From: Castanea sativa
Taxonomy: Eukaryota; Streptophyta; Magnoliopsida; Fagales; Fagaceae
Reading direction: 5' to 3'
Assembly: GCF_040712315.1 (NCBI RefSeq)
Contig: NC_134013.1
Location: forward strand, 79,490,001 to 79,554,000
Length of the DNA stretch: 64,000 bases
Part shown: one piece after another, positions 47,402 to 61,204 of the stretch
Position numbering within the stretch: position 1 is the stretch's first letter
Layout of the letters: every line of letters starts with the position of its first letter
Position numbers and translations under genes: made by a program
Notes under the pieces: generated by a model
What the model was told of the DNA's origin: nothing
Databases searched by the model: none
What the model saw: the letters and a program-made list of their open reading frames with translations, nothing else

Positions 47402-48043
47402 TAAGAGTCTGTTTGGTAAAAGTATTTAAATATAGTTTTTGTTTTGCAATCTATAAAATGGTGGGTCCTATACTTGAATTTATTTTTTTGGTTAATATTT
47501 TTTAAATACAGTTTTTAAAGAATTGTTTACTATTTTCCTGGTTTTGAATAGGATTTTGAAAATTGCTAAGAAATGTTTTCAAGATACATAAAATGTTTCT
47601 AATGACATAGTTATAAATAAATTGAACATAGTGGACCTCACATATTTGTCTATACTCTTTTATCTCTTAAATTAAGGAGCTTATCTTTATCACAAAAAGA
47701 ATTCTCACACTTCAAATTTGAAACTTATCATTAAAAGAAGAAGAAGTACATGATGAGCTCTATTTCCTTATCATTATCAAAAAAAAAAAAAATCTAGAGA
47801 TTCTACACGTTACCTTTTGTGAATATTTTTTTTTAATTTAAAAAATAGAAATGGTTTCCCAAACAATTTTTTTTTTAATTTTTTAATTTTTAGTATTTAA
47901 AAAATTGTTCTTATAAGTGGGAGCCAAACATGTATAATATAAAAATTATTGTCTAAAAATTATCTTTAAGTTCAATTTTTGAAAATTGTTTTTATACTGT
48001 TTTGAAAACAAAAACAAAAATCATTTAACCAATTAGGCCCTTA
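47402..48043 (+). mobile_element. MITE copy B (about 642 bp)
   Basis: A second copy of the same family, about 350 bp further on and in the same direction. Its ends are AAGAGTCTGTTTGGTAAAAG and, on the other strand, AAGGGCCTAATTGGTTAAAT. The body matches copy A, including TTAAGGAG.TTATCTTTATC and ACAAAAAGAATT.TCAC.CTT. Confidence 0.65.
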
Positions 48044-48332
48044 AGTGGGTTCCAATTAACTCAATTGTTTTTATACTGTTAAAGATTCTTATCCTCAAAT
48101 AAGAAATATGATGTTAATACTAGCTTACATCATAAGTTGATTAGTCTCTTAACTTAAGAATCAAGAAAAACAATCATAAAATACACGTTAAAGATTAAAA
48201 TACTATCGTATCTAAAAAGTTGGGATAGACATGGTCATATTTGTGGATGAAGTAGCTTTTGTCCGCAAAGCAGCCTCGTCAAAGTACGGTCAGTTGTGCG
48301 TGCTTAAACTAAAGCACTAGGCCTCTACCCGG

Positions 48333-49530
48333 GAGTCTTTTGGGTAAATATTGCTAAAAGTGAAGTTTTTTGGGGTTATAGTCTCTGTTCGAAGTTATTT
48401 GGGGAAATGAGGAGAGAAAAAATTAAAAGTGAGGAGAGAGAAATTTTGGAATTTCGGCAACAGTGTTGCCGAAATTCCTTCTGCCCAAACCTTGCCCGCT
48501 TCACTGAGTGCCCATGCGCGTGAGTGCCCAAAAGGAAAAAATAAAAAAGGTTTGTGGCAATCCCATTGCCGAAAATGGGGGGAAAAGAAGAAGAAAAAAA
48601 AAAAAGAATTACGGCAATGGGATTGCTGAAATAGGGGGGAAAGAAAAAAGAAAAAAAGAAAAAAAGAAAAAAAAGGTGGCCATGTAGTGCCGAAATAGGA
48701 AAAAAAAAAAAAAAGGAAAATTAGCAATGGGGTTGCCGAAATAGGGGGGGAAGAAAAAAAAAATGTGGCAAATAAGGAAATGCTAGGGCATACATGTTCC
48801 AGGTCTTGACTTTACTATTTGGAAATAAGAGCCAAAATAAATTGCATTGCTGCTTTCTCAGGCTGTTAGCGGACTTTGGTGTAGCTGGGCAATATAGCTG
48901 GGGTAGTGCCACGCTTGCTTTCCTTTATAAAGAGTTGTGTATTGCTTTCCTTTTGGCTCTTATTTTCCACATTTCCTTTTTTTTTTTTTTTTTCTTCCCC
49001 CCTATTTCGACAACCCCATTGCCAATTTTCCTCTTTTTTTTTTTTTTTTCCTATTTCGGCACTACATGGCCACTTTTTTTTTTCCCCCTATTTCAGCAAC
49101 CCCATTGCCAATTTTACTTTTTTTTTTCCTATTTTTTTGCATTACATGGCCACCCCTTTTTTTTTTTTTTTTCTTTCTTTCCCCCCCTATTTCGGCAATC
49201 CCATTGCCGTAATTTTTTTTTCTTCTTTTCCCTCCATTTTCGGCAATGGGATTGCCACAAACCTTTTTTATTTTTTCCTTTTGGGCACTCACGCGCATGG
49301 ACACTCAGTGAAGCGGGCAGGGTTTGGGCAGAAGGAATTTCGGCAACACTGTTGCCGAAATTCCAAAATTTCTCTCTCCTCACTTTTAATTTTCTCTCTC
49401 ATACTTTTCTTCGAATTTCGGCAACACTGTTGCCGAAATTCACTCTCTCTCCTCATTTTCCCAAATAACTTCGAACAGTGACTATAACCCCAAAAAACTT
49501 CACTTTTAGCAATATTTACCTAAAAGACTC
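48333..49530. mobile_element. Foldback Mutator-like (MULE) non-autonomous element
   Basis: The 1,198-bp element starts GAGTCTTTTGGGTAAATATT and ends with its near reverse complement. TCTACCCGG stands on both sides (48324-48332 and 49531-49539), a perfect 9-bp target duplication as made by Mutator-like transposases. The arms (about 440 and 530 bp) are inverted copies. They contain serial small palindromes with the core GGCAA...TTGCCGAAAT. A unique loop of about 190 bp (48775-48965) separates the arms. No transposase frame is present, so it is non-autonomous. A transcript would fold into one very long hairpin. Open frames in the arms are translations of the repeats. Confidence 0.88.
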
Positions 49531-49539
49531 TCTACCCGG

Positions 49540-51155
49540 CAATGCACTTTGGAAGATTCTAAAATTTTCTCCCTAATCTGCTACTTTTTAAATATTGTGG
49601 AGGCTACAAAACAAAACGACACGTAGCACATACGTGGTAGGCCAATGTACCCATGACAAACTGGCGTGTCATTGTGTCAACAAACATGAACCTTTTTATT
49701 TTTATTTTATTTTTTTGTGAAACAAAAATAAACCTTGTCCTAATTTTGTTATAACAAAATCATTATTAGGACCCAAAAAAACGTGTTAGGCAATACAGAT
49801 TAGATTAGATTTCTGAAATGTACCCACAATACCACGAGGCTTTCGGTTTTAATGTTGGTGGCAACAGATTATAAAATTTATTTCTAATTAATAAATTTCT
49901 CTCTCTTCATTGTTTTTGTGCAGCTTGTGCTTGTCAATTATAAATGTTGGAAAGCAATAATTTCAAAAGCTGAAATTATTCTCTTTTGGTACTTTTTTAT
50001 TATAAAATTAAATTTATTGAATTATTTAACTAATGGGGGAGCCAGTGAAAAAGATCATGCATTATGAGTTATGACACGATCACTTCAAGCAATGAAATGG
50101 TTTCCTTTCAAGTCTTTTCTTTTCGTCTATTTGTTATGAAACTTTCTTATAATATTTTCACATTATATGCATACCCCATTACAAGATACGCAACTTTATC
50201 AGTTTAGATTCCTTGGCTAGCTAAAGTGACAAAAGTGGAGAATTTATTTTGATCAATAAGAACAGAACGTGTGAAAAAAAAGAAGAAGAAAGAAGTGGGT
50301 TTTCAATTAGTTCCAACTATTGGTAAAATTGTTTTATCTTTTGAATAAGAGACTCAAAAACAATCATTATAGAGTGAACGTTATGCAATTTTGCTCAATA
50401 AAATAAATCAATTAGGACAAGATTCATTCTAAAAAAAAAAAAAACTAGGACGAGATCTCGTGTCAGTAAGGTCACATCTTTTTACAGTATCTTAATTTGC
50501 AGACAAATCCAATACAATTACATGTATAATATACTTCAGGGAAAGTTAGCAAATACTATATGTTTTGCTTGCAATTGGTGAGAATTGGTGCCGACCAAGT
50601 ACCTTAAGCACAATCCACAGTTAATAGCTTTTTTCGCTCGGTTTAATGCTTGTTTTGATATCTTGTTTGGTCCCCGCCATATTGGAAATTAGATGCTACA
50701 TCGGTTTCAAAAATAGGATGGATGGTGATCTTTTTCTCTTTTTTGGAGATAGAGGCTGGTGAGCTTTTGGAACCAAATAGCGACACATCCTTACAGACTT
50801 TATGATGGGATATGAATATCTTAAACTGGAATTAGTTAAGTTGTTGCAAACCATTCCTAAGAGATAAAAAAAAATTGGTAAGAAATCGATGTCATTGATT
50901 CCAATATTTCCTTCTCTTTTAATCAAAACCAAACTCAATCATGTAAAGTAACAGAGAGAGAGAGAAAAAATAAAGGTTATTATACATTTGTTGGTTTTGG
51001 CAAAATGAATAAATTAGGTTAGGTAAAAGGTAAAAACTAAAAACACAAATAAGTCTAATGTTGGTCCAACTATTTCTAGATCGTTAAAAGTTTGCAATAG
51101 ATCAACAATAGTCATATAGTATCGATTAATGGAATAAGATATAAGGAGTTTTTAA
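49540..51155. other. Gene-poor spacer
   Basis: AT-rich, without a recognised gene. A minus-strand frame at 50938-50696 has no motif. Confidence 0.4.
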
Positions 51156-51268
51156 TTTTTTTTTATTTTTTATTATCAAATTAAGACATCGATTAATTTA
51201 TGATATTGGTAAAAATTGATCTATAAATTTCTTATTCAATTATTGAAAACTTTTACCAGTTGAGACAA
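51156..51268 (-). repeat. Degenerate SINE fragment
   Basis: On the minus strand the fragment keeps the family order from an ACTGGTAAAAGT-like box A remnant to AATAAGAAATTTATAG and the ATCGATGTCTTAATTTGATA region. It is worn and truncated. Confidence 0.5.
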
Positions 51269-52991
51269 GTAGGACTAAGAAATACTCGTGCTCCCACACA
51301 AGAGTGAAACATTTGATTTGAATTTTGTATTTTTAGAATGGTTTGATTTAAGTATTGGATTAAATTAAGGACTTAGGTTGGAACTCAATTTTGGAGTCTT
51401 CGTGCCTAACTGCCTATACATAATATTTTGGTATTGTTTAGAGGGCAATTAGTTAGATCCCAATACTCTCAACTCCCAAGAACCTAAAAACAAGTGGTTG
51501 TATATTTAGTATTTAGTTGTGGAAAATCGTGAAGAGAAAACAAGGACAGGAAGCATCCTGCTTAGTTTGTGGGCGCTGGGGGGCAGTGGGCACTGTACTG
51601 ACTACACAATTTGTTAATTGCCATTAACATTACCAGCCATACATGTGGCAGGTTGGCACTTTGCTGATGAAATACAGGGTAGTTGTAGTTCTTGTTGTTT
51701 TTGGTTGGAGGAGGTAAGAAGCAGAAAATGATAGTTTAGATTCAAATGTATTTAAGTTAGAGGTTAAATATTAGAAAATTCAAGATATTTTATATGTAGC
51801 ATAATTTAGAATTAATTGTGAAATAGATCTTAACAATGAGATAGAAGAATCAGCGTTACACATTGATTTGTGCAATTTTTTTTATATGTGTGTATATTTT
51901 AGTATAATAACTTACTTTTTTTTATATAATCATTTTTTAAAAACACTCAAATTATCTATTTTACATCATATTTCTTTATTAATTTATTATTATTCTCTTC
52001 TTTCTTTGTATATGAGTAAAGAAAGTGTGCATATATATTTTAAAAAATTGTATATAAACAATAATCATGTATATTTGCATAGTTATTATAGTTACAAATC
52101 TATTTTGTGCAATATGGGTATTTTTTAGATTCATTGCACAAAATTTGGCTCTTATATCATTTTACATAGATTAATGCAAATGCAAATGAATACTGCTTAC
52201 TCATTTCATTCTCTATTATTGATTTTAGAGAAGTCAAATGTTCAGTACATTGCCAAATGTGTTTAGAAGTAAAATATATAAACTTTCAACATTAATTGAA
52301 TTAACAACTTTTTCATCCTTATCCTCCGTTAGATTTGGTAGTAGAATTAGAATTCAAACAGGAAGTATACCCAACTTGTCATGAAGTGTCAATCAAAAAG
52401 AAAAAAAAAAAAAAACTTGTGATGAAGTGTAAAACTAGTCTATTTTTATGTTAAAGCAATTCGCATCATGTTAAGTTGGTGGCAAGTCTTTTTTTTTTGA
52501 GAAACAAGTCAATTATTCATCTTTGTTTTTATTTGTTTCAGCAATAGGGTTATCCACTTCACTACTATACCAATCTGCCATTAATTATTAGTCTTGCATT
52601 TGAAGCCATTACTTGATTCCCAACACTTCGATCTATACCCTTTTTACGCTTTTCTTATTTACATATAAAACCATGGCATTGAAATTTCTATAGCAATTGA
52701 TTTTTTTTTTTTTTTTATGAGAGCAATTGATTTTTACTTTTAGTAAACTTTAGAGTACTATTAGTCTATTATTATACATAGGGCCGTAGAATTTAAACCC
52801 TTTATTAAAAATTAAAAAATTATTTTTTTAAAATAATAATAATAATAATAAGGGAGCAATGAGCCGTGATGATTGTGCTCCAAAAAAAAGGCATATAATA
52901 AGACTGTGTGAGCATCAAAGTAATCATAGGCACTAGAGGGTGAGAGACAAAGGACATTGCGAACAAAAAAAATGAAAAAACATGATAATAG
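51269..52991. other. Gene-poor spacer
   Basis: AT-rich, including a low-complexity T/A part at 51870-52130 whose long frame is compositional. No gene or named repeat is supported. Confidence 0.4.
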
Positions 52992-53108
52992 TTTTTTTTT
53001 AAAATTATCAGATTAAGACACTAATCAGTTTTTGTGTAGACTAGAATTGAACCCTAGATTTTATTTAACCATCAGAAATTTTACCAGTTAAATTAACTGA
53101 AACCTACT
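52992..53108 (-). repeat. Degenerate SINE fragment
   Basis: The minus strand reads GGTTTCAGTTAATTTAACTG, then a box B-like GGGTTCAATTC, then CTGATTAGTGTCTTAATCTG. This is the same family in reverse orientation. Confidence 0.65.
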
Positions 53109-53787
53109 ATTTCTATTACAGTTAGTATTACTAATTACAATGCACTTTATATGGGGACCGATGGCAATGTAGCCCCGACTTGTTCCAATATTCAGTGATT
53201 TTATGCTCATAGTCTTCGCATAATTAAATTCTAAGGGAGTGACTGCACAAAATTCAAACGGGGTTTGACGGGCCAGTTACTGTTGTTTCAGCATCAATCA
53301 TGGCTCTAATCTGTCCTCCCCGATTCTCAAAAAAAAAAAAAAAAAATCTGTCCTCCCAATGCAGCCCGGACTCATTCAATTTTTGTATGCAAAAACAAAC
53401 AAATTCGGGTGCCTAAGTTCAAAATTTTGTATTATTTCTATCACCTATCATCCTCATCAATCATCAAGTAGTCCAGTGTCCTGTAAAAGTAGAGATTGAC
53501 TCATTCAATTTTTTTATTGGACATCTAAAGCATATTTTCTAATTACTTGACTATGACTATGAGTCTATGACTTAGTATTTCAAGTGCCTTTAATAGTTTA
53601 ATTTCTCCAAAATATTCTGTACTCCATGCTTGTATTTCTAGATTTACCTGTCCTGTCAAGCTCTATTTGGTAATTGCCCATGCTTTTAGGGGTTAATGGA
53701 AAATTAGTACAAGGTCACTCACAAAACGACTATATATGGGTTTTTTTTGGCTACTCTACTGTCAAATTATTGAAATTAGTGAATTAC

Positions 53788-53951
53788 TTTTTATTTTTAA
53801 AGATAATTTCAATTTATATTGTTCACTTTTGATAATAGCTTTTTATCATTAGATTAAAACAACAATCGATTCTGGATGTAGGCGGGATTGAATCCCAAAT
53901 CTCTTATTCAACCATCAGATACTTTACCAATTGAACTAATTGGACTCTACT
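53788..53951 (-). mobile_element. SINE in reverse orientation with 14-bp target duplication
   Basis: The minus strand has TAGTTCAATTGGTAAAGT (box A), GGGATTCAATCCCGCC (box B region), then AATCGATTGTTGTTTTAATC. AATTAGTGAATTAC (53774-53787) and AATTAGTAAATTAC (53952-53965) flank it, one mismatch in 14. Confidence 0.8.
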
Positions 53952-54631
53952 AATTAGTAAATTACCTTGTACTAGCTGAAATGAGTGCAAATCACATTTG
54001 AATGGGATTGTAATTTCATGTAAGGAAAAAGAAAAAAAAAAAGAAGAGAAGAGAGTATATTTGCAAGGAAGTTATGGATAACAGGATAAGGATGAATAAA
54101 TTTAGAGCTCAAAGGGGGCCATGAGATTATGAGATGTGGACCTCTTGACACTACAGTTTGATGGAGATGCTTTAACCCCACATTTATGGATGGGGGCAAA
54201 GATCCAGCAGCCACAGCAGCTACCCTTGTTGGACTTTCTATACAGAAGTTTGTAATTTATGCCAAGGTGGTCCAAGACTGATGGTGAAGATGAAGAAAAT
54301 AGGCTATAAGGAATAAAAACGTATTTTATTTTATTCGTGATTTTATAAGAATTATAAAATGTAACCAAAAAAAAAGAAAAAAGAGAGAGTTAAAATGACA
54401 TATATGAAATCAGTTAATTTGCTTACAAGTTACAACAAATTGGGAACAAGAGATTTATACTCAAAGTCCTCCACATCAAAAGAAATAGATAATACTACAT
54501 GTTTACAATACTACTTTTGATAAGATGTATATGAAATCTTATAGCATTTTTGTTTATTATATATTGTCCATGTATCATTTAATCATTACTCTACTGATAA
54601 TACTTTTGTAATGTATAAAAATGAAACATTG

Positions 54632-54633
<2 letters not shown>

Positions 54634-54671
<38 letters not shown>
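54634..54671. repeat. (TA)n microsatellite
   Basis: An uninterrupted TA dinucleotide run. Confidence 0.9.
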
Positions 54672-54674
<3 letters not shown>

Positions 54675-57600
54675 AAGTTAATAATTGGGGGAAAGAGAAT
54701 TTATTCAAAAATATTTTTTGCAAATATATTATTTTCCCAATTTGTAAAAGACTTAGCTTTTACCATGCCAGCAAGTTACCTGCAGGTATATTTAATGATA
54801 TTATACTTATATTCTCAATTAACATCCGAATATACTATATCATATTACTTACCATGTGTAATTCTTCTATTAAAAAAAAGTATTACCATGTTTAATCACC
54901 ATCCATAGCACACAATTCCAATATCATTGGATTTTCCAATTCTTATATCATTTAAAAAAAAAAATTATTTATCGCCAGACAGTCACACCCCATGTTTATT
55001 TATAAGATAAAATAAAATAACCATTTGTGAAAGCAAGCAATTAAAATAATATATTAAGAAATTCCCTGATTAATATGGAACCTAATTGCATTCGTGGATG
55101 TGGCCCTCTTTCATTGAAATTTGGAGGAAACAAGTTCGTGTATACGTGTTATTTGCATACAAAAGAGAAAAAGAGCCTTCACTGAAAACACTTTAACCGT
55201 CCTTGCCCGGCAAAACACAACTCGCTTTGGAAGATTCTCATACGTTGTGTTGTGCTAGTCTTCTTCAATTATTAATCTAAAATATATACTATACACTACA
55301 AAACAACGAGACACGTAAAGTTTTATGCAGCATGCCTATGACTATGACTCCAATAAGGTTTGGCTTGACAAAGTTGTGTCAAAGTGAAAATCGTGGTCTT
55401 TCATATTCAGATTCGTACATTATTATAAAATTAAAATGAAATGAAATGAAATGATTGAATTCCTAATGGAAGAACGTGTTAGGCACGCTTTGATTTTTGG
55501 GAGAAGAACGTACCCACAACGCCACATGGCTTTTCTCATGCTTTTGGTTATGTAATTGGTAGCTACTAGCTAGTTATTTCATGATATGGGTTTAGCAAGT
55601 TTTGTTTTTTATTCTAATCTCTCTTTCTCTTCATTTTCCTTGTCTATGTCAAATTAAAATGGTAATCTCAATTTTGTTTTTTAATCTAATTTCGATGTAC
55701 TGCTTCTTTGGTCTTCAACAACCCAAAGAAAATTGAAAAGAGCCAAACTCTAAGAAATACCATTTAGTAATGGTTTGCGTACCAATTTTTCCATTTATTT
55801 CTTTATTTAGTAATTTTTCCTTTCACGTAATATACAAAGTTACAAACCCATTGAAGGTATGAGAAATAACCCATTAAAGGTAGTCTAACTTAATCAGTCA
55901 AAGATTCATATTACAAAGTTTAGCTATCTTCAAAACCTTTAAGACCTAACTACTTGAAAGTAAGGAAACCAGAATAAATGTAGAGGAAAAGAAAAAAGGA
56001 AAAAAAGAAGAGAAAACAACCAAGTATATAAGGCCCTTTAATTTGTAAAATATTATTCATATAATGCGTGTTCCTTTAAACCATGTATGTTAAGTAGAGG
56101 CCTTCTTTTAGCTTCACAAGGGGACACCCCTTTAAACATTGTAGGGACAATTATAAGCTAGCTTGTCATTGGTTTCAAGTTACTTTTGGCGTAACACAAA
56201 GAACCTAGCTCCTATCTAGCTTTTGAATTTGAAGCTTTGCTAGCTAATTTGATATTTTGCTTGGCCCCTCAATATCCTTCTTTTCATATATCATATCGTG
56301 GTGTTTGATAGGATATTGTTCTCTATAAGAAAAGGTGAGAAAAATAAAGAAGACATATCTCTAGCTATCTCATCTTTAAAAACTTTAAGGGGGCATATTA
56401 AGATTTTCAATTAGGTTTAATTGGTTGAAGTTTTTGCAGGTCATTATTGGTGTTATATCTTTGGTCCAAACGTTAATCAGAAATCCCTTTCCTAACAATT
56501 CTCAAATCTCAACCACGAAAAGCATGGAATCATACACACATAATATTCGTGCTTAAGGAATACGAGACGTACGAATGGCAATCCAACTTCTTAACTTGCA
56601 AAACTTAGACAAAGTATTTGCATTTTAGATGCCAAAAACTGTGATGATAAAAGGGTATGTTCGCGCTTCGTTAGCGGGCACTAAATACCAGGATTACCAG
56701 CCATGCTTGTAGTTGACACAAATATAATTTATTTATTTATATTATAAGGATTTTAGGTTGAAAGAAAGATTATATATAAATATATAAATTTGTAAGAGAC
56801 TAGGAGGATTCACCATATCTCCGATGTTTATGCATTTGACAATTTATAAATATTCTGTGAAAACTTTTGAATCTGTTCAAACTCTTTACATCTACATGAA
56901 CTCAATTCATTGCTAATTAACTATATGCTATCAGTATTGTGGTGCTCACTTTTGTAAACCTCAGCTTGCTGAGTTCCATAGATTACCCGCTTAATCTGTA
57001 ATAGACGCAAAGGATAATAGGTTGACTAAGAATCCATTTGGTTAGACATTTTAGGAGCTTAAAAGAACATTTTTATAACTCAAAACTCTGTTTTGCAACA
57101 ACTTCTCATAACTTTTTTACAAATGCTTATGTTAAACTTAAAACATCGTTTTCCAACAATTTATGTAAATGCACCATATTAGTGGCTTTGAGGCCAAAAA
57201 GGTGGTCATAGTGGTCACCCAAATATTCCATGAATCAAAAAAGAAAGTCTATCTGCATCAGAGGGATGCACATAACATGTTAATTTGGTGGAGAGTCAAT
57301 TATTGATGATCTTAGGTCCAACGTATTGTTGCACTAAGGTCATTTACGTACATGACTAATTTGTAATTATTAGTCTTGGGACTCTTGCTTCCCAAGCGAT
57401 GGCACTACTTGATTCCCACATAATCGTCCCTTCCACGCTTTAGTCTGCACAATTTGAGACTAATCATGTTTCCATTACATCAGGACTCTTTCAATTAAAG
57501 TATAAATAATGTTAAATTCATAATATTTCCACAACAAATTAATTTTAAGTAGCGAGTTATTACTTATGGGTAAAAAAATAATTTCACTTTTGAGTTCAAA

Positions 57601-58924
57601 TTAGAACCAGTAATAACTCATCACCTAGGATTTGTTACGAAAATGTTGTAGAGATAACACACTTCCTTTAAAATATATATCTTTAGTCATTGTTTATATT
57701 TCTATAAAATCATAGTTAATTTGATTATAAAGTAAGAATAAGATGAATAGTGCCACTTAGTTATTAATTAATAACATTTGTAAGCAATTGAATCACCAAC
57801 TTGCCACTAATATCAAGGAAAAGATACAACATTTGAAGCACTCCTTGGAGAACGCAAGCCTTAAGTTTATGGGTAAAAAGGATTAGGATTTGTTGGATCT
57901 ACCTAGAAGATCTCTTTCAGGAAAGCAATACCTAGATCGCATATATATAGTAGTTAATTAAGATTGTGCTAGCTAACTATTTAAATTAGATTATAATTAA
58001 AAAAAAGGAAGACGGAATATCTCTTCATATACTCTTGGATTTATCAAATCTTTCAGTACATTCATCATAACCAAAATCAATTGGCGCATGCTGTAACCAA
58101 TTTTATATTTTTAATTCCATGTTTCCAATGTTAGTACCAATAACATTGGAAAGTCATGAATCAAAGGGTATTTAATTTTAAAGGATGGTAAAAGTTTAGT
58201 TTAACAATAAGGGTCTGTGTATTTAAGCCATTCATTTATGGTAAAATTTTCTCGAATATTGAAAAAGCTGTAAATACTTTTTCAATTTTTGAAATTTTTT
58301 TTTTAAAAATGAATAATTATTGTGTGCCTTTAAGGTATATATTAGCAAAATCTTAACAATAAATATAAAGACTCAATAAATTTCATAAAATTTTTCATAA
58401 TGGTTGAGATAATAATTTGTGATTGGTCAATACTAAAATTGATATCTTTGCCTATTTTTAATGATCAGTCAAGTGAGGCTTGCGTTTGCTCTGAGTGAAC
58501 CTTTTTATTGAACTTTGTGAAGCAATTTTTGTTAGAAAATACGTCAATTAAAATGATTGCAACCCTTATTGGCATTTGGCACATGTTCGACATATTTAAC
58601 TTGCCAACACAATTCTAAAACCTAAAATCTGACATTTAGAGAATTGATGTACATTGAATTTTAAATTTGTAGTTCGATATCAAAGAACTTCAACACCATA
58701 TTGTAAGGATTTAAGGCTCATTTGCACCAATTTTTTTTTTAATCTTCTTGATTAATGAGCAAACGATAAAATTTGAACCTTTATCCTCCATGGCTGTGTT
58801 GAACTATTAATTACTAGGGCAAATGAGTATGCGTGACTTATAAATTTATTTTTCTATTGCCGAAGGATAGATTTTCATCTAGCTTTTATTTTTTATTTAT
58901 TTATAAATATTATTGATTTGTAAT

Positions 58925-59020
58925 CATTTATTTTTATTATTAAGTCAAGATGCTAATTGATTTTTAGTGTAAATAAAATTTAAAACTAGATCTATTAAAC
59001 TTTATAAAATGAGTTAACTA
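58925..59020 (-). repeat. Degenerate SINE fragment
   Basis: On the plus strand, AAGTCAAGATGCTAATTGAT followed by ACTAGATCTATTAAAC and GAGTTAACTAAAACC keeps the order of the reversed SINE body. It is strongly worn. Confidence 0.4.
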
Positions 59021-60431
59021 AAACCAATGTATCTTGCTTACTAAGGGTAAAACATCTACGAGTTATAAAAACTATAGGAAAATGATTAAAACAAAAAATT
59101 GGGTTGAAGTTGGACTTCAGACCTCTAGATGTAACCCTTTTTTTAAAATTAATATTTTCATTAAAAAGACCAACCCATAAAACATATTATTAGAAAATTA
59201 TTCAATATTGAAATACAACAATATATGAATATATCTTTTCGATGGTTAAGAGCCTTGTAACTTAATTAGTTAATAACTTTTTCCAATGAAAACATTTCAT
59301 TGAAAAAAATAAAAGCAATCTATCTTCTCATATCATATGCCTGCTGCTAATTATAATTTATAAGATCAAAGAACCACTCGCATCAGACTTCTTTCTGTTG
59401 TGAATTGGAGTTTTAACATCTGCCTAGCTTGTTTGAAACCAAATAATTAAAGCTAGTAGAGGAGAGTTGGAGGACCATAGAGTCATAGAGAACCCATAAG
59501 TAGGGCCAACTATAGCAACTTCTACTTTCTCTTTCGTTTAATAGTCCTCCCTTCTCAAATCAGTTTTATTTATTTTGATTTTCCAAAATTCAAATAGAAA
59601 CGTAGGTTGTTTTAGTGGTCCAAATGAATGTGTGAAGTACCAGTACCACATTGAGTTCTTGTTCATATATGTCTGCAAAACGCGTTGGAAAATTTCTCCA
59701 ATCATGCTATTACCCAATAGAAATTTAAAAAGTTACAATCAACTATAGAAGCTTTATTCCTCGTTTTCCTTTTTTTTTTTTTTTCATTGAACTTCTTTGA
59801 AGTTAAGCCTATCTAGCTTGGCAGAAGAGTCAGGGATTACAGCATGGGAGGCTGGCGTACATGTTACAATGAAATAGCTATGAACCTTCATGTTGTACTT
59901 TAATTATATTCCTATGACGACTCTATGAGAAGTGTCAACTGGGCTGTACTGATATTTTTATGAAAATCTGTTCATTCAATATCTATATAAAAATGAAAAG
60001 TGTCACCATCAGTAGAAGGATCAGTTACTGTATATAATATTTTTCATCTCAATATCTATAAAAAAAAAAGTATTCCCTATTTTGTTTCAAGACCCATATA
60101 CAAATTTTAGGAAATTTCTCATTTTCACCAGTTTTTCTTGAAAAAGACTGAATTCTTATTTAATCAAACTGAATTTGAGATGTACCAGAGTCTGTTTATA
60201 CAGGCATTATATGGTACAAGAAATGAGTGTAGTACAACTACAACTACGAATACAAATATACAATAGTACATTGGGCTTATATTCTAACATTTTCTTTCCC
60301 TCATTATCTTATTAATAAGGCCCTTTATTTTCACCATTTGGATTATAATAAGAATTAAAGTTGCACCATAGTACATCTTCGATTATAAATTTAGAATACT
60401 TCTAGGGACATTTTTTAGTTTCTACCAAGTG

Positions 60432-61204
60432 TGTGGGGGTAAAACCTATTGAGTAAATGTTTGGGCTTTGAGTTTGATCGGTTAGTACCAGTCTGTTTTG
60501 ATTAGGGCCTTTAGGCCCACAAGTCAATCCGTACTATAGTAGTCCGAAGAGTTGTTCGAGGAGGAGTGCCTCCTCGGACAGGTGCAGCAATGACCCTGGG
60601 ACTTGCTAAATGGGTTAGAGGCATAACTCTGGTAGAACTGGTGGGTAAGAGGGTGATCCAAGCACCTTTTAGAAGCAGAGACACGTAAGAAATATCTAAG
60701 GAAAAAGCTGCTACCATCACATTAAAGGCCTTGCATCTACCTCCTTGGCCGCATTAATGGGGAAATGACCTCTGAACAGTAGGATTCACCCTCTCTGCTA
60801 TTATTTGAAGACTTCAAGAAGGTGGTGGATGGGACAAGTATCCAGGGGGAAGATTTGTATGACACGTGGATAAACCAGTGAAGAAGAAATATATAAGGAA
60901 ACGAAAGAGGAAAGAAAGGGGATCTGCACTTTTATGCTGAGAGAAAACAGGAACTAGGAATTGTAAACTTTGTCATAGAAAGAGAATATATATACACATA
61001 TCGTCCTTGGCTTATGTCCGATGAGGTCTCTTTGTTATAATCGTCTACCATTTGTTTAGATTGTGGTACTCTAGTCTGTTAATCGAACTTCCAACATCCC
61101 GAACCTAGATTTCAAATCCATTCTTTACAAGTTTTATTGTATAAGGCTCATTGGGCCTGAGCCCAAAACTTGTTTTTGGGTCCGGGTACAATTATGTACT
61201 TACA
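60432..61204 (+). repeat. 5' LTR (773 bp)
   Basis: Starts TGTGGGGGTAAAAC and ends ATGTACTTACA. Nearly the same length as, and alignable throughout with, the reversed solo LTR at 40673-41446. Confidence 0.92.
60890..60897 (+). promoter_or_regulatory. LTR TATA box
   Basis: TATATAAG followed by GAAACG. The same box occurs in related LTRs, for example TATATAAGGAAAGG on the minus strand near 4535. Transcription would start about 30 bp downstream. Confidence 0.65.

Larger units (their letters stand above)
53966..60431. other. Gene-poor AT-rich DNA
   Basis: About 6.5 kb without a supported gene. A (TA)n run lies at 54634-54671 and a degenerate SINE at about 58925-59020. A stretch at 54105-54281 has open frames on both strands, but I could not identify a protein. 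Confidence 0.4.

Noticed and set aside
48794..49468. 224-codon frame rich in Phe and Pro, and similar overlapping frames on both strands
   Set aside because: They lie inside the arms of the foldback element and only translate poly-T/poly-A and palindrome units.
54105..54281. Possible exon with CFNPTFMDGGKDPAATAATL on the plus strand or KGSCCGCWIFAPIHKC on the minus strand
   Set aside because: Both strands look equally open, the plus frame has an internal stop, and no family was recognised.
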